DNA of 64,000 nucleotides from Allium sativum (lineage: Eukaryota > Streptophyta > Magnoliopsida > Asparagales > Amaryllidaceae): NCBI GenBank assembly GCA_030737875.1, contig CM060922.1, positions 230,868,335-230,932,334 on the forward strand, written 5' to 3'. Below are positions 23,141 to 36,135 of this stretch, in pieces. Position 1 is the first letter of the stretch; each line of letters starts with the position of its first letter. The notes beneath the pieces are model-generated. The model was not told the origin of the DNA. It did no database searches and saw only the letters and a list, made by a program, of their open reading frames with translations. A program made the translations under genes and the position numbers.

Positions 23141-24252
23141 CGTTAATTCGTGAGCCTCACACCCTGGTGTGAACCAAAAACGGGAGAGGACCTCAGGGAG
23201 TACGTGCGTTTCTTTCTAGCTAGGAGTGGTGTCAGCGTTTTCAAGCCCTGGCATTTTACTTATGTGGATGATGGAAAGCGAGACGCCACAGATATATCGG
23301 CTACTACGGGAGTCGATAGAGTCATATGGCTCATTTACGCCTCCATAGGGCGGGGAAACACATTGTTCAGGCATTTTAATCCACTCCGTGTGGACAGGCC
23401 CTGACGCTGCAAGGGTCACTCGATCTCTGATCCTGGGACTCGGGCTAGACAGTATCGAAGAGGTAAGGACGATCACTTGCCTTGGTTCACAGATGGAATC
23501 CACCTTCCAATACGACATTTTGGTTTTAATTGTAATCCTATATATGGCGACATAGTGGGATGGGGCACTTATGCCGCCTATGATTGATACATTTATATTT
23601 CAAGTAGTTTTCTTCACTTATAGTAATAATAAAAGATAAATTTCGCGTATCAAGCATTATTTGGCTATTATAAGGTAAAACCCTATCCTCCGGCTTGCGT
23701 TGCAGTGTGTGATGGGACCTGGGTCTTATAATAGCTTCATTTTCTTTATTTAGCATTGCGCTGTTTATTATATGCACCGGTATTCTTGGAGTTAAACCCG
23801 TTCCATGTTATACGGCGTGGTCCCTTGATTTATCTAACTTTAAAACCAAATTAATAACTGTTTTAGTTGTCGCACCAGTCACATGAATGACCTAGAGTTT
23901 ATTGTTTTAACCTTAACTCCGGGTGCCCCTATTTTCCACACGGGCAGCTACTAATTGGGTTTTGCAGATATTATATTCACAGGATCCTAGTTTACAGCTG
24001 AAGGGATATTCGGAAAGCTCTGTATCCATGTATTTCTTTAAGTATTATTTTTCCGCTGCATTGTAATATTTAAATCTCTGATGTTTATCAAATGTATTAT
24101 ATTTGTTCATACTCTGTATATTCTTGTATTCTGATGGAATTGTGTAATAAGCAATGAAATGTTCTTCTGTTTGTGTTCTGATTTGTCTTGTCCTCAAAGT
24201 AATCCGCCTTCTTGTTCGGTTTAGGCCAGCCGGGAAGTTCGGGTCGCTTCAG
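23141..24252 (+). mobile_element. Relic LTR fragment in opposite orientation
   Basis: The text resembles the reverse complement of element B's LTR between about 33440 and 34590: 'GTGAGCCTCACACC', a TGCGTTTCYTTCTAG block, 'GGCATNTTAATCCAC', 'GGGTGCCCC..CACACGGGCAG'. It closes at GGGTCGCTTCA, the counterpart of element B's terminus read backwards. Its 5' part is missing. It abuts the previous relic with no gap, so two oppositely oriented LTR fragments meet head-on at 23140/23141. Confidence 0.6.
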
Positions 24253-24508
24253 TCAACACTGGATTCGAAGACTTCCGAAGACTGGGGATTCCGGAAAAAT
24301 TTAAATTTCGAACAAATTTTGGTTCCTGCTGTACTAGTTCAAAAAACTAGTTTTCAAAGTACTTGATATTTCAAAAATAATTTATTTTTACAACTTCATT
24401 TTAAAATTATTTACACTTTAAAATTTTATTTTTCAAAACCTTTTATTTTCAAGATCAGTTTTTAAACCCAATAAGCTAAGCTTTGAATAAACCAAAGCTC
24501 TGGTATCA
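24253..24508 (-). mobile_element. Internal remnant and primer site of a minus-strand element
   Basis: At 24497-24508 the minus strand reads TGATACCAGAGC, the tRNA-Met primer site with two changes. To its left is about 240 bp of the AT-rich, homopolymer-rich leader that follows the primer site in the elements here. No coding motif remains. The join to the preceding LTR fragment near 24252 is a truncation point. Confidence 0.5.
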
Positions 24509-25275
24509 CTTGTAACGTCCCGCCTTTTTGACCGCCTAAAATTGGTAATTAAACCAACTAAAAACGTCCAAACCGACATACCGTTATTTAGCTTACAGAG
24601 TTTTAAAACAGAATCAACACAGAAAATACAGAATAAATAGAAGACATGGTATTTACAACAAAGTAACACTTTTATATATAATTAAAATTTTTGATACAAA
24701 TTTTCTATACTCAGCAGAACTTGAAAATACACTTTTAATACAAAGGAAAAATATTTACTGTTTTAAAAATCTTCAGAGCATGTCGTCTATTGAACCCCCA
24801 GCTACGCCAATCATCGATGTGATATTTAAAATCTGTACTGCTCGGGACTGACCCGAGCGTTCCATGCAAAAACATAAAACACTCAAGTCAGGATTGTTCG
24901 TTTGTTCAAGTAAATTAACTTCCGTACAAACTGAAATATAATAGTTAATCCTGACTTTCGCAATATGCACAAAATGAAAATTGGGTAGTATCTGCCCGTA
25001 TCAATCCTATATCGATAACGAAATCAAATGCGACATCTGTTCACATTATTTGTATATCAATGACTATATCAAGTGTGGAACCTGTTCATATCATTTCTAT
25101 ACCAGTGACTATATTTCAGTTCATCACCTAGAGCTTTCAGGGAGTATTACCAGAATATAAGGGTGATGCAACTTAATACATGCATATGTACCCACTAGAT
25201 GCGTACATATATATGCATACAGCTATACGTATGTAAACACACGCACACACACAATGCAGTCCCCAACACGCATAT

Positions 25276-25280
<5 letters not shown>

Positions 25281-25317
<37 letters not shown>
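25281..25317. repeat. TA microsatellite
   Basis: An uninterrupted run of TA dinucleotides inside an LTR, flanked by CA/TG-rich words (ACACACAC, CATATACACA). Confidence 0.95.
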
Positions 25318-25320
<3 letters not shown>

Positions 25321-27368
25321 CAGTTATGAAAACACACATACAATGTAGTCCACATAGTCACATGTTCACACACACATACACACTGCAGCTCCCACAGTCA
25401 TATGTTCACACACATAGAAATATATATATATATAAGCTAGTCCATAACCAATATATGATAAACAATCCTATGCATGACTGTGTGGTATATATATAGCATC
25501 ATAGCATGTACTATTAAGACAAAATTAAAGAGTATACATCAAGGATGCTACAACAGCCATTTCAGTGGACATATAGGTTCAACAACAAAGTGATATGCAG
25601 ATTGCACAGTATGCACATAAATGACAACATACATGCTACAGAAAGAATGATTCATATAGGTTAGTGAACCAACATTATAACCAAGATAAGGGATGCAAAG
25701 CAGTATGGTTTGGTTACAACTACACAATGGCTATATGTCTCTCAACATGAACATGTTTCAGTTTTTCCTAGCATGGCTCTGTAGTATGTAATGGCTACAA
25801 GTTACTCCAAGCATGGCATTTACAAATTAGTCAAATATCTATATAATGCAGCAACATGTTATACTCCTCAAAAGTGTGACTTATGGTAATGTAGTTCAAA
25901 ATGGTTTCGTTTTTACTAGACATATTTATCAACTCCATTTCCTATTATAAATAAATTGTAACATTTTCATATGTTATTTTATTATGATTGCATGGGTTAA
26001 TAAATTGCATGGGTCATTCTAGTGCACACTATCATGTGTACACACACAATACAGTCTACATCGTCATATACATATGCAGTTCATAAGATGTAGCCATATG
26101 ATAACCGTATACTGTTTTTAAAATAAAATAAAAATGTAGACATATGCAGTTTATACATGTTGCTAAGAGATAAACATATGTTGTTTATAAAATGTAAACA
26201 AATGATACACATATGCAGTTAGCTAAGAGATAACATAAGCTGTCTATAAGTTGTATACTTAAATGGAACGGCCATCCAAGTATACAATGAACATGAATAC
26301 TAACTGGTAGCCATAAGGTATTAAACAAACTCATCCTATATATGTTTATATTTGCATGATGGATGCTATTTTTGATTTTTAACCTTTAAACAGAGTGTTA
26401 TATTTGTTCAGCGTCAAATGATGATCTAAAAACCGGAATAGTGAATACACAAATATCGGTAGGCATACCATAACCATAGTAAACCAGCTAATGATGTCAA
26501 GTAAATATTTCTTTTTTCCTCTTTTTTCCAGTTTTACTTCACGAATTCATCTTAAGCATTAATATAAGGAACTTCCTTTTTATGAAATTCAAGATTTGTA
26601 AAACAATATCTTTGTCACAAATATCCAGGAATCAATAACATGGTACGGAACTTTAGCTACAACCTGTTGACGCAACAGTGTATGATGTTGAAACAACATA
26701 TTTCCTAACATAAGTGTATACCCAACTGGATACAGTGTAAACTGTAAAATATATTTGATACTTTTACCAAAACACAGCAAGCATGAGGCTTATCCTAAAG
26801 GTAGCATGCATTTCGAAATAAAATGACACAAGGGTATAACGAATGAACCAGATCCATAAAGAAGTAATTGTAATTATGAATGCAGCACCCCAAACATGGA
26901 AATAAAGAGGCACACGGTCCAAAACAACACATATGTATTCTAACACCAGTAGTCAACGAGCCAACCAAGAGGAATATGTTACACGACTATATGATACAGG
27001 TAAACAGTAAAAACAAGCAAATAATTACTGTTTATTTTAGTTAGATTTACTGAGGTTAATAGGCTTGAATCGATGGTCAATCGTGAGTGAATGCTCACAT
27101 GTATCCGCAAAGAAGGCGCAACAGCTCGGCTTCGATGAAAGGCGGTCAAGCTCTGATTATACGTTGTGGCGTAGGCGACTGCTTTGATGACTGGTGAGGC
27201 AAGCTTCGGTGCTAGATTTGCAGGTGGCTTCAAGACAGGGGGAAGTGGCAATTTGAATTGAAGGCGGTGGCGGAATGATGGAAGCGGTGGCCATAATTTA
27301 GGGAGGAAGGCCATGAAGATAAAAAGGGGAAAACGATTTTTGTTGCTGAATGAATTGGGGAGAACGAG

Positions 27369-27376
27369 ATTTTATA
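27369..27376 (-). promoter_or_regulatory. Putative TATA box
   Basis: Minus strand reads TATAAAAT about 670 bp inside the sense-strand LTR start at 28046. The minus-strand ORF at 26979-27314 begins about 55 bp downstream; I recognise no domain in it. Confidence 0.4.
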
Positions 27377-28046
27377 AAGGGAAAAATAAAAAGGATAAGA
27401 ACGATGTCAATCAGCAGAAGGAATGGGAATTTTCTGAAAGGCGGAAAAATACCTAAGGTAGGTTTATAATATTAAATTCTATCGTAATTTACCTCATAAT
27501 GCTCACAATTTGTATCTCTAACTCCAAATGCAACAAAAATTATACGGACTTCTTCGCCTTCGTGTTTTGAATCCCAAAAAATATTTTGGTTGTTATCCGA
27601 CTCTGTTTATATACCATGTAATTCTAAACTGCTTATCCATTCACTGATTTTATTTCGTTTATTCACTAGTAATTCTGTTCGTTTCCAAATTTTTAACCTT
27701 TAAATTTCCTTTTTCTTTATATATATGCATATACCCTATCCAAACCAATTTCCGACACATTTATCAAACTCCAATTTATTTAACGATAACAACGTATATT
27801 TTTAATTTCAACTATTTATATCTCTCAATCGAACTTCATGTCAAATTCAAATATCCAACCAAGTTTAGTTCAAATATTCAACAATAAATATTTGATTCAT
27901 AACCAACCATTCTGGATTAAATATCAAATTCAATTCATACACAAAACAATATATTAAATTTCAAATCTCAGTATCAGTATAAAATTGATTATAATAATTA
28001 AATTTTCGATCTCACATTCCAATTGTAGAAATTTCTGGATGCTACA

Positions 28047-28342
28047 ATACGTTCCTTTCGAATTCTGGACTGAACAGACATGCGTTTAAAATTCTAAGAA
28101 AAAATATTCTCATGTCAGTGCACTAGCCCAATCAGCAATCGTCGGTCATATTCAATTAAGAGACCCAAGGCCCAAGGCCTTTATCTTTGACATTTTAATG
28201 TATTATTATGTCATGGCCAAACCCACATCCTCATATCATTCCTCTCCTTTCTATTTTACATAAGCCTATTTGGTTTCTAATATATTAGGAAAGATTGTGC
28301 CAATATTTCCATGATGTGGGACTTTAAATGTTGCTATCTCTT
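28047..28342. other. Unassigned DNA between two LTRs
   Basis: Nearly 300 bp with no ORF, repeat or motif I can name. It is the immediate left flank of element A. The last five bases, CTCTT (28338-28342), would be element A's target duplication if it survives beyond the right edge. Confidence 0.5.
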
Positions 28343-30225
28343 TGTAATGACCCGACATTTCGAACCTCGAAAGTCGACACTAAATACATCCATGGTATTC
28401 GTGTGCCAAACATCCAAGTGCAGGAAAGTAGAATTGTTAGGAAAAATAAAAATAAAAAGAAGTAGAGCAAGGAAGAAAGAACAGAACATCAGAATCTAAC
28501 AGCGGAACGGAAATATGTAATATCAACATAGTACAAAGGGTTACTCTGAATAAAAAAATTTCAGAGTTATAATAACCTAAGTACCATCATTAGCCTGGGC
28601 AATTATAACTGCTTGTCCTCACAATGCTAATGTGTACATAACTAATACAATACAACTGAAATAGAAATAGGTAGATAATGGAAGCCTCCAGCTCGTTTTC
28701 CGAACTTTAAAGCATCCAAAGTAAAACCTTCCATACTCAGCCTACTCGAAGGAGTACGTGAGGGTTTTAGGGAAAACAAAAACCAAGTGTCAGACATCAG
28801 TCTGGTATGAAAAACTCAAGATACGCATTGCATGCAACAATATTGAAGGGACCGTGCAGATAACCGCTCCGGTTTTCCCTCAAATGAAACCAACCATTTA
28901 TTAAGTTTACTATAGTTGTATAATAGATAATGTCTAGGGTGTAGAATATAAATAATTCACATAGCTGGAATGGTTACATTCGACAACTATTAAGTGTACA
29001 AACAAAACCGATAAGGCACATTCACATATTGGATTTTCCATCGGAGATCTCTCAATATAGATCTGAACTCCATGCACAAGGGTCAGAAAGTACCTCCGGG
29101 CGTCGCATACCTCTAGATAAAATATACCATAAGGTAAACACAACTGGCCCATGCACGAAAAACGATGTGTACCACGTGGAACCAAATATATCCAACTCTG
29201 GCGCGCAACTTCGAGGAGCTCCCGCACAATTCGATATAAGCATACACTGGATATGGAGTCAATATATCCTGCCATAGGTTAGCAAAACCCTAGATTGTGC
29301 TCCTAATCTTTTTTTAGCCATATCCGATGTCGAGGTTTTGTTCAGCATATTTCACACGCGTCTTCATCACTCGAACAGAACACGAATCCCAAATTGGATT
29401 CCTACTTCTCGAACAGATCACGAATCACTACCTTGATCCGAGCATCTTGAGAAGTTTCCCAATCTTCATATAGGTTCCCTTTTTTCTTCAACCGCTTCCA
29501 AAACATAGAACTCGTATTCTAGTTTAGAAGTGGTATTCGATAAGTAAAACACTTATCGATCCCGGTCTCTTCAAAACTAATTGATGAATTTTTGGTTAAC
29601 TCAATTCCAGTTCTGTCAAAAGTAAGTGAATGCTAGAGACGTTTCATACCAACACTCATCCCAAGGGGTTCTCATCGGTATGGAATCGTGAAGCTTTCCC
29701 GATACTTCTTAAGTAATAATGGTATAGTCCGATAGTCGACTGATCGACTATCTAGTCAAAACAATAGCTTATAGAAACCATGGTTCGTGTATTTAACTCA
29801 TTTCCAACATTATCAAATTAACTATCCCTCGGTCAAGAATGATGCCAGGTAAGTTAGAGAACTGGTTGCATATCACCCTTCGCCTAGAGACCTCATTCTT
29901 GACACTCAAAGATAGAAGCCTACTCGTCGGCTTATTAGAATTAAGCATGGTATTTTTGATATTCAATAAATAGGTAAGTAATCAATATGATTAACACGTT
30001 TCCAACATTACCAACCTATCTATTCCTCGGCCAAGAGGGAAGCCGGTAGGTTAGACCTACATTGTTCTGTCCCTACTCGACATCAATCTTAACTCTCACA
30101 AATCGATAAACCTACTTCGTTGGCTTATTAGTGTTAAGCATTATCCGTTACCTTTTTAATATAGTGACTTAATAATGACAAGGTTTAGCAATTCAAAACC
30201 CTTTTCTAACCTTTGTTTTATTTGG

Positions 30226-30418
30226 AAAGATATTTTATAAGAAGATATTTTGAAAAGAAGATATTTAACAGATACTTAGAAAGAAAATATTTTAGAAAGA
30301 AGATATTTTAGAAGATATTTTGAAAAGAAGATATTTAGAAAGAAGATATTTTAGAAGATATTTAGAAAGAAGATATTTTAGAAGATATTTAGAAAGAAGA
30401 TATTTAGAAAGAAGATAA
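30226..30418. repeat. AGAAGATATTT tandem repeat
   Basis: About 190 bp of purine-rich repeat built from AGAAAGAAGATATTT and AGAAGATATTT units in irregular order. On the minus strand it gives a meaningless KYLLSKYLL-type ORF, which I did not annotate. Confidence 0.85.
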
Positions 30419-31315
30419 GACCATTTACATAAACTTAAAGAACATTTACAATACTTTGAAATCCAAAAATCAAGGTTAAACGGGTAGTTTTGCAATAGTG
30501 AAGTTATGGTCATTTTCAAGGGGTTACTTAGCATTTTACTATCCAATGACTTCAAGGTAGTAAACATACAAGTAATACAAGATTCAAAATGATAAGAAAT
30601 CACTATGTTGTCATCACAAAGTTTCATACAAAGTGTTGTAAACACAACAATTCAAACTGCATCTATAGCGACTATCGCTATAGTGCACTTTCAAGTTCAG
30701 GTCCGCAATATGTCAATTCCCTACTAATCCTTATGTACTTTGTTTCAAGTCCATTCCACTTGTTATACAAGTCAATTCAAGCCGAAATCCAAGTCCATTT
30801 AAGTCCATTCCAATCCATTAACATGGGTTACATATGTTGCTTACTTTTAAAGTAAGAATCAAGTTAACATTTTTAACATAAGTTACTAACATTCAAGCAA
30901 CTTTAAGCATAGTTAAGGACATGCAAATGGTTTATATTTTATGTCGTAAATAATGAGTAAACTCACTTTAATCCTTAGAAAATCCAAGATCTAAGAAAAT
31001 GAGCCATGATCCAAGATAGCAACCTCCTTTCTTTCCTTCCTTTCCTTGCTTTTCCTTGCTTTTTCCTCCTTCCTCCTTCAAAGTAGCTCACGGGCTATTC
31101 TTGAAAATGGAGAGTGGCTTGATTTTTCAACTTCTAACTTGCTAGAAGGTCTTTTAATGTTGTAGGAAGGTTTCACTCAAAGTTTAAGCTGATTTGGAGT
31201 TGGTTTGAGTATGTTTTTAGAAAGTTAGTGAGTAAGAGAGGAAAATGAAGAAGACATTGTTTTTATCCTTAAAGCTTAGGAATTTTTCTGAATGAAAAGA
31301 GAAGGTAAGCCCCTT

Positions 31316-31323
31316 CTTTTATA
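31316..31323 (-). promoter_or_regulatory. Putative TATA box, element A 3' LTR
   Basis: Minus strand reads TATAAAAG in CCTATAAAAGAAGGGG, about 460 bp inside the LTR start: a strong plant TATA context. Confidence 0.55.
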
Positions 31324-31784
31324 GGAAAAGAAAAGTGAATGGGAAAAGACCTAAAAGCCCTTAAAAACATAATCTTACATATCAAGTATTACTACTTTTG
31401 CTCATTTTCCTTATTTGCTCATTTCCTAAATATCTTGCTTATGTCATGCATGACATCATCCAGATATTTAGTTAACCATAAATACTAAAAATATTTTTAT
31501 TTGCTAATCACTTTACTAATGATTAATTAGACACCCATCTAAATTTTCAACAACTTTTATTGAGAAAATAGCTATATATCGATAAAACGGTTTTTGGTCA
31601 TATTTTCGACATTTTTCCCAAAAATATATTTTTGTAAACGTTTTTCCAAAACGAGTTTAGGATCATTAATTTTGATATATAAGATGTTTAACAAGGTTAT
31701 AAAATCACATTTATAACATTTAACTATATTCCAAATAGTTATGATATTTGAAGATTAAGTGCTCAAATTTTCCGAGTCTTTACA

Positions 31785-31952
31785 TTCTCCCCCACTTAAA
31801 ACATTTTGCCCCCGAAATTCAAACAAGAATGAAAATCAAAGAAGATAGAAGAAAAAGATTCATATATAGATTACTTCCAAAAACTATATACCAACTAAAC
31901 ACCAAAAGACATATGATACTAAGATAGCAAACCCTTAGTCTAAGATCAAGTC
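31785..31952 (-). other. Polypurine tract and 3' untranslated part, element A
   Basis: The minus strand reads AAGTGGGGGAGAA directly before the 3' LTR (31785-31797), with a second G-run (GGGGGC) about 20 bases upstream. This is the priming site for plus-strand DNA synthesis. Only about 150 bp separate it from the pol stop codon. Confidence 0.8.
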
Positions 31953-33432
31953 TTAATAAGACTTCCTCAGATTATCCTCTGTTTCCAATGTACAATCCCG
32001 AGCATCCTCACACCATTGTACCTTGACTAACTTTACAACCTTAGTCCTCAATTGCTTAATATCTCTATCAACAACTCGGCTCCACTTCCAAGTCTTCTTG
32101 CTATGATGCTTCCATTTTCATCGAGGGATCATGCACATACTTACGCAAATGTGATACATGAAATACATTGTGCACCCCTGATAACCTAATTGGTAACTCG
32201 ACTTAATATGCAAGTGTACCAATCCTCTCTAGAATTGCGAATGGTTCAATATAACAAGGAGCTTACTTCCCAGCCCTCCCAAACTGAACTACACTTCTCA
32301 TCGGCGAAACTTTTACAAATACAAAGTCTCCAACTACAAATTCCAAGTCTCTTCGTCTCTCATCTGCATAGCTCTTCTGTCAAATCTATGCTTCCTTGAT
32401 TCACTTCTGAATCTCTAATACCTTATTTGATGCTTCTCAATCCATATCTAGTCTAAGTACAAGGCGATCTCCAGATTCTACCCAACATGATGGAGATTAT
32501 CAAGGCGTTCCATACAATGCTTCAAAAGGTGCCATTCCAATGCTGGCTTGATAACTATTATTGTATGAAAACTCAACAAGTGGTAAGTGATCTTCCCACG
32601 AACCTCCAAAATCTAAGATGCATGCCCGAAGTAAATCTTCTAATACTCGATTCAACCTTTCTCTTTTCCCATGAGTATGCGGATGGTAAGCGGTACTGAA
32701 ACTGATCTTGGTCCCTAATGTATCATGCAATTCCTTCCAGAAATGACTTGTGAAGATTGGATCTCTATCACTCACGATACTACTTGGAATGCCATGAAAC
32801 CTAACTATCTCTTTAATATACAACATCGCCAAACTAGAAGCAGTCCTTTTGCCTTTACTGGTAAGAAGTGCACGCTCTTGGTTAATCGATCTATAATAAC
32901 CCATACACCTTCATTACCTCTCCTTATCCTAGGCAATCCATCGATGAAATTCATAGAAATTTGCTCCTATTTCCACTTAGGTATCTCGAGTGGATGAAGT
33001 TGCCCAGCCATCTTCTGATGACTACCCTTCACTTGTTGGCAGTTTGCACACCTACTTACAAGTATAGAGACATCCATATTCATGCCCTCCCACCAGAATG
33101 TTCGAGCTTCATGTCTTGATACATTTTAGTTACCCCTAGATGTATCATCAATCGTGAATGATGGCTTTCCGTTAGAACCTCCTGCCTGATTCCGTCAACA
33201 TTCGAAACACGTAACCTACCATTCATCCTCAAAATGCCACGGTTATCTACTTCGAATCTGGGCCATTTCTATGGAGCAATGTTCTTACTTACTAGCTTAG
33301 CAGTCCTGGCAAGGTGAAGATCTCTAAGCGGATTCCCTTCGATACGAATAATCAGGGTCGGTCGAAATTTACATTTCCATAACAACATATCTTCTACTAA
33401 GTGCATCAACTACAACATTAGCCTTCTCTAGG
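31953..33432 (-). pseudogene. pol: Element A pol, 3' segment: integrase and chromodomain (broken)
   Basis: Integrase inserts element DNA into the host genome; the C-terminal chromodomain directs where. On the minus strand from 33432 the order is the end of the RNase H/linker region, the HHCC zinc-binding part (a CANC pair near 33045), and the catalytic core. The clearest block, 32904-32500, shows VSDRDPIFTS and ERLNRVLEDLLR. The chromodomain LVKVQWCEDARDC-TLETED lies at about 32020-31965, with the TAA stop at 31953. The first catalytic aspartate is asparagine ([10 protein letters not shown]; codon at 32949-32951), and a stop lies just upstream of it. Frames change more than once. The segment is severed from the rest of pol by element B. 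Confidence 0.85.
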
Positions 33433-35727
33433 CTGACGACCCCATTTCCCGTACAAAAGGAGACAAGGGTAATCTTTGGAATATAACACAGAAACAGATA
33501 ATAGCAGAACAGAATTAAATAAATACACTAGATAATGTACAATAGAATACACTGGATAAACGTAATCATCAGAGTTACACAGTATACAGGATCTTACTTA
33601 GTACAAATATAGTTCAACTATACATAAATGTCTACAGCGGAAACAAACAAAATATGTACAATAGGAGCTGAACAGCATGAAAAGAGATAAGTGATAGAAT
33701 CCATCTTCAGCTCTAGCTATCCGGATAAAGCCTGCTAAACCTGAATATAAGGCTGCCCGTGTAGAAAAAGAGGCACCCGAGTTTGAAAGTGAAACAAACT
33801 ACGAGTCAGTCATGGGACTGGTATGAGAAATCTACTCAACACATTTATAATAGGCTAATCACAGGACCACGCCACTTTCGTGGAACGGGTTTACTCCATT
33901 GGATTGCCAGTGCTTTAAAACAAATCATTCTTTTAAACATCGCAATGCTTTTTATAAATATGAAGCCATTATAAGACTCAGTTCCCATCACACAATGCAA
34001 CGCAAACCGGAGGATAGAGTTTTTACCTTATAACGGCCAAAATATGCTTGATACGAATAAAATAAAAGCATTTGATATTATTGCTAGTGTATATATGTTT
34101 TAAAAACAATTTCAAATCATAACTATCAATCATAGACGGCATTAATGCCCCATACCACTATGTCGCCATATATAGGTATACAATCAAAACCGCACAGTCA
34201 CGTATTTGGAAAATGGATTTCCGTCATGAACCAAGGCAAAAGACAGTCCTTACAGACTTCGAGACGCTCTAGCCCATGTCTCAGGATCAGAGCTCGAGTG
34301 ACCCTAGGATCGTCAGGGCCGGTCCACCGACGTGGATTAAAATGCCTGAGCACTGCGTTTCCCCGCTCTATGGGGCGTCAATGAGCCAACGAATGACTCC
34401 GTCGGACCCGGATCATCCGATCTAACCGAGGCGCCTCGCAACAGTAACAACCACATAAGTCAAACTCATCAGGGCGTGTAAAACCACTGACGCCATTTCT
34501 AACTAGAAGGAAACGCATGCCCTCCCTGATGTCCTTCCTCGTTTCTGGTTCATCCCGGGGTGTGAGGCTCACGATTTCACGTTATACACAAAGCTACGCC
34601 ACACAGGCGGTGCTTTGATCATTACCACAAGACTTTGCAACTCACGTATATGATAAACAAGTGCTACACATACGCATCATTTCAATTCATTAGTCGCTAA
34701 CTGTCAATCAGTAAGAGAACGATTTCCCAAATATTAACCCCGAAGGCTGAAACCAACATCAGATCAATACCCACCCCGAAGGCCGAAACCAACATCAGAT
34801 CAATACCCAAGAAACCATTCGACCTAGCCAACCTTCAGTTAGTTTCTAAGTTTCACATCCATATCATTTATAATATTTTATAACGATTTGTCGCTATTTT
34901 TATTTATTTTAAAATAGCCAGTTTATTCAAAACGACGCTTCGGGCCATAACGCGGCCGTGGTGCTGTTTTTCTTCAGATTTGATTTACACATATCTGAAA
35001 ATCTAACCGTTAGATCTTCACAAAATTTATATCATTAGAAAGATATTTTCAAAACGAATCCAACGGTTCCAGTTTCGGGAAAATCCGACGGCCGGATCTC
35101 CCAGTATAATCGTTTGAAGTTTCGATTTCAAATTACGAACTGCAGCGTCGTTATTCGATTAAATATAATTATATATAGATATATAAAAATCGATTCTGGC
35201 GCTGTTTTTCTTCAAATTTGAATTAAACATTCCAGACAATCCAACCGTTGGACTTTTACAAAGTTAGTGCCGTTGGAAAGATATTTCCAAAGCGAACCCA
35301 ACGGTTGCGATTTTAGGAAAATCCGATGGTCGGATCTCCCGTACTAATCGTTTGAAATCACGGTTTCAAAATACGAATTACAGCGTCGTTATTCGATATA
35401 TTTCAATTCTATTTATATATATATCAATTCTTCGATTTCAAAACTATATTCCTTTCGTACATTTGATAAAAATGATATTTTTATCTAACTATCTTCTATT
35501 TCAACATTTCACTATTTTTAACAATTCATGTATGTAATAAAAATGTGATTTTTAATGTAAAACAATTTATTTCAAAACACTATTATTTTATATAGTTCAT
35601 ATAGATAATAAAAATAGGATTTTTATAATGAAACAATTTCTTTCAAAACAAGATTATTTTATATGGTTCATATAGATGATAAAAATGTGATTTTTATTAT
35701 AAAACAATTTCTTTCAAAATATGAATA

Positions 35728-36135
35728 CCATTCAACACATGAATTTCAATTCAACGGATGAATTTCGATTCAACACATGAAGGTTTTCTATAGTTTATAT
35801 AAATAGATAAAAAGGTGATTTTTATATTTAAAACAAGAATACCATTCAACACATGAATTTCAATTCAACGAATGAATATCGATTCAACACATGAAGGTTT
35901 TCTATAGTTTATATATATAGATAAAAATGTGATTTTTATATTTAAAACACGAACACCATTCAACACATGAATTTCAATTCAACGAATGAATATCGATTCA
36001 ACACATGAAGGTTTTCTATAGTTTATATATATAGATAAAAATGTGATTTTTATATTTAAAACACGAATACCATTCAACACATGAATTTCTATCCAACGAA
36101 TGAATATCGACTCAACACATGAAGGTTTTCTATTC
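35728..36135. repeat. ~114-bp tandem repeat in element B 3' LTR
   Basis: Three to four copies start at ACCATTCAAC (35728, 35841, 35954, 36069). Each carries CAACACATGAA words, GGTTTTCTATAG and GATAAAAATGTGATTTTTAT. Partial units extend to about 35550 on the left. Confidence 0.85.

Larger units (their letters stand above)
24511..28046 (-). mobile_element. 5' LTR of a degraded minus-strand element (3536 bp)
   Basis: Starts TGTAACGTCCCG two bases after the primer-site complement and ends GGATGCTACA, giving a complete TG...CA LTR. It contains the TA microsatellite and many 'ACATATGCAGTT' words around 26070-26220. The partner LTR and the body of the element are not in the window. No five-base duplication matches across its ends (TCACT-like left, ATACG right), so it is not a simple solo LTR. 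Confidence 0.6.
28343..31784 (-). repeat. 3' LTR of element A (3442 bp)
   Basis: Starts TGTAATGACCCGAC and ends GAGTCTTTACA. The first ~940 bp pair with the visible part of the 5' LTR at 63047-64000 over their whole length, with scattered substitutions and small indels. The middle holds an AGAAGATATTT tandem array. Confidence 0.9.

Noticed and set aside
25173..25496. Membrane-like ORFs rich in Y/I across the TA microsatellite
   Set aside because: Direct translation of TA and CA/TG repeats on both strands.
24511..28046. Solo LTR
   Set aside because: A primer-site complement lies directly beside it and the flanks do not form a target duplication, so it is a 5' LTR of a truncated element.
30292..30645. 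Minus-strand ORF with KYLLSKYLL repeats
   Set aside because: Produced by translating the AGAAGATATTT low-complexity repeat; no coding signature.
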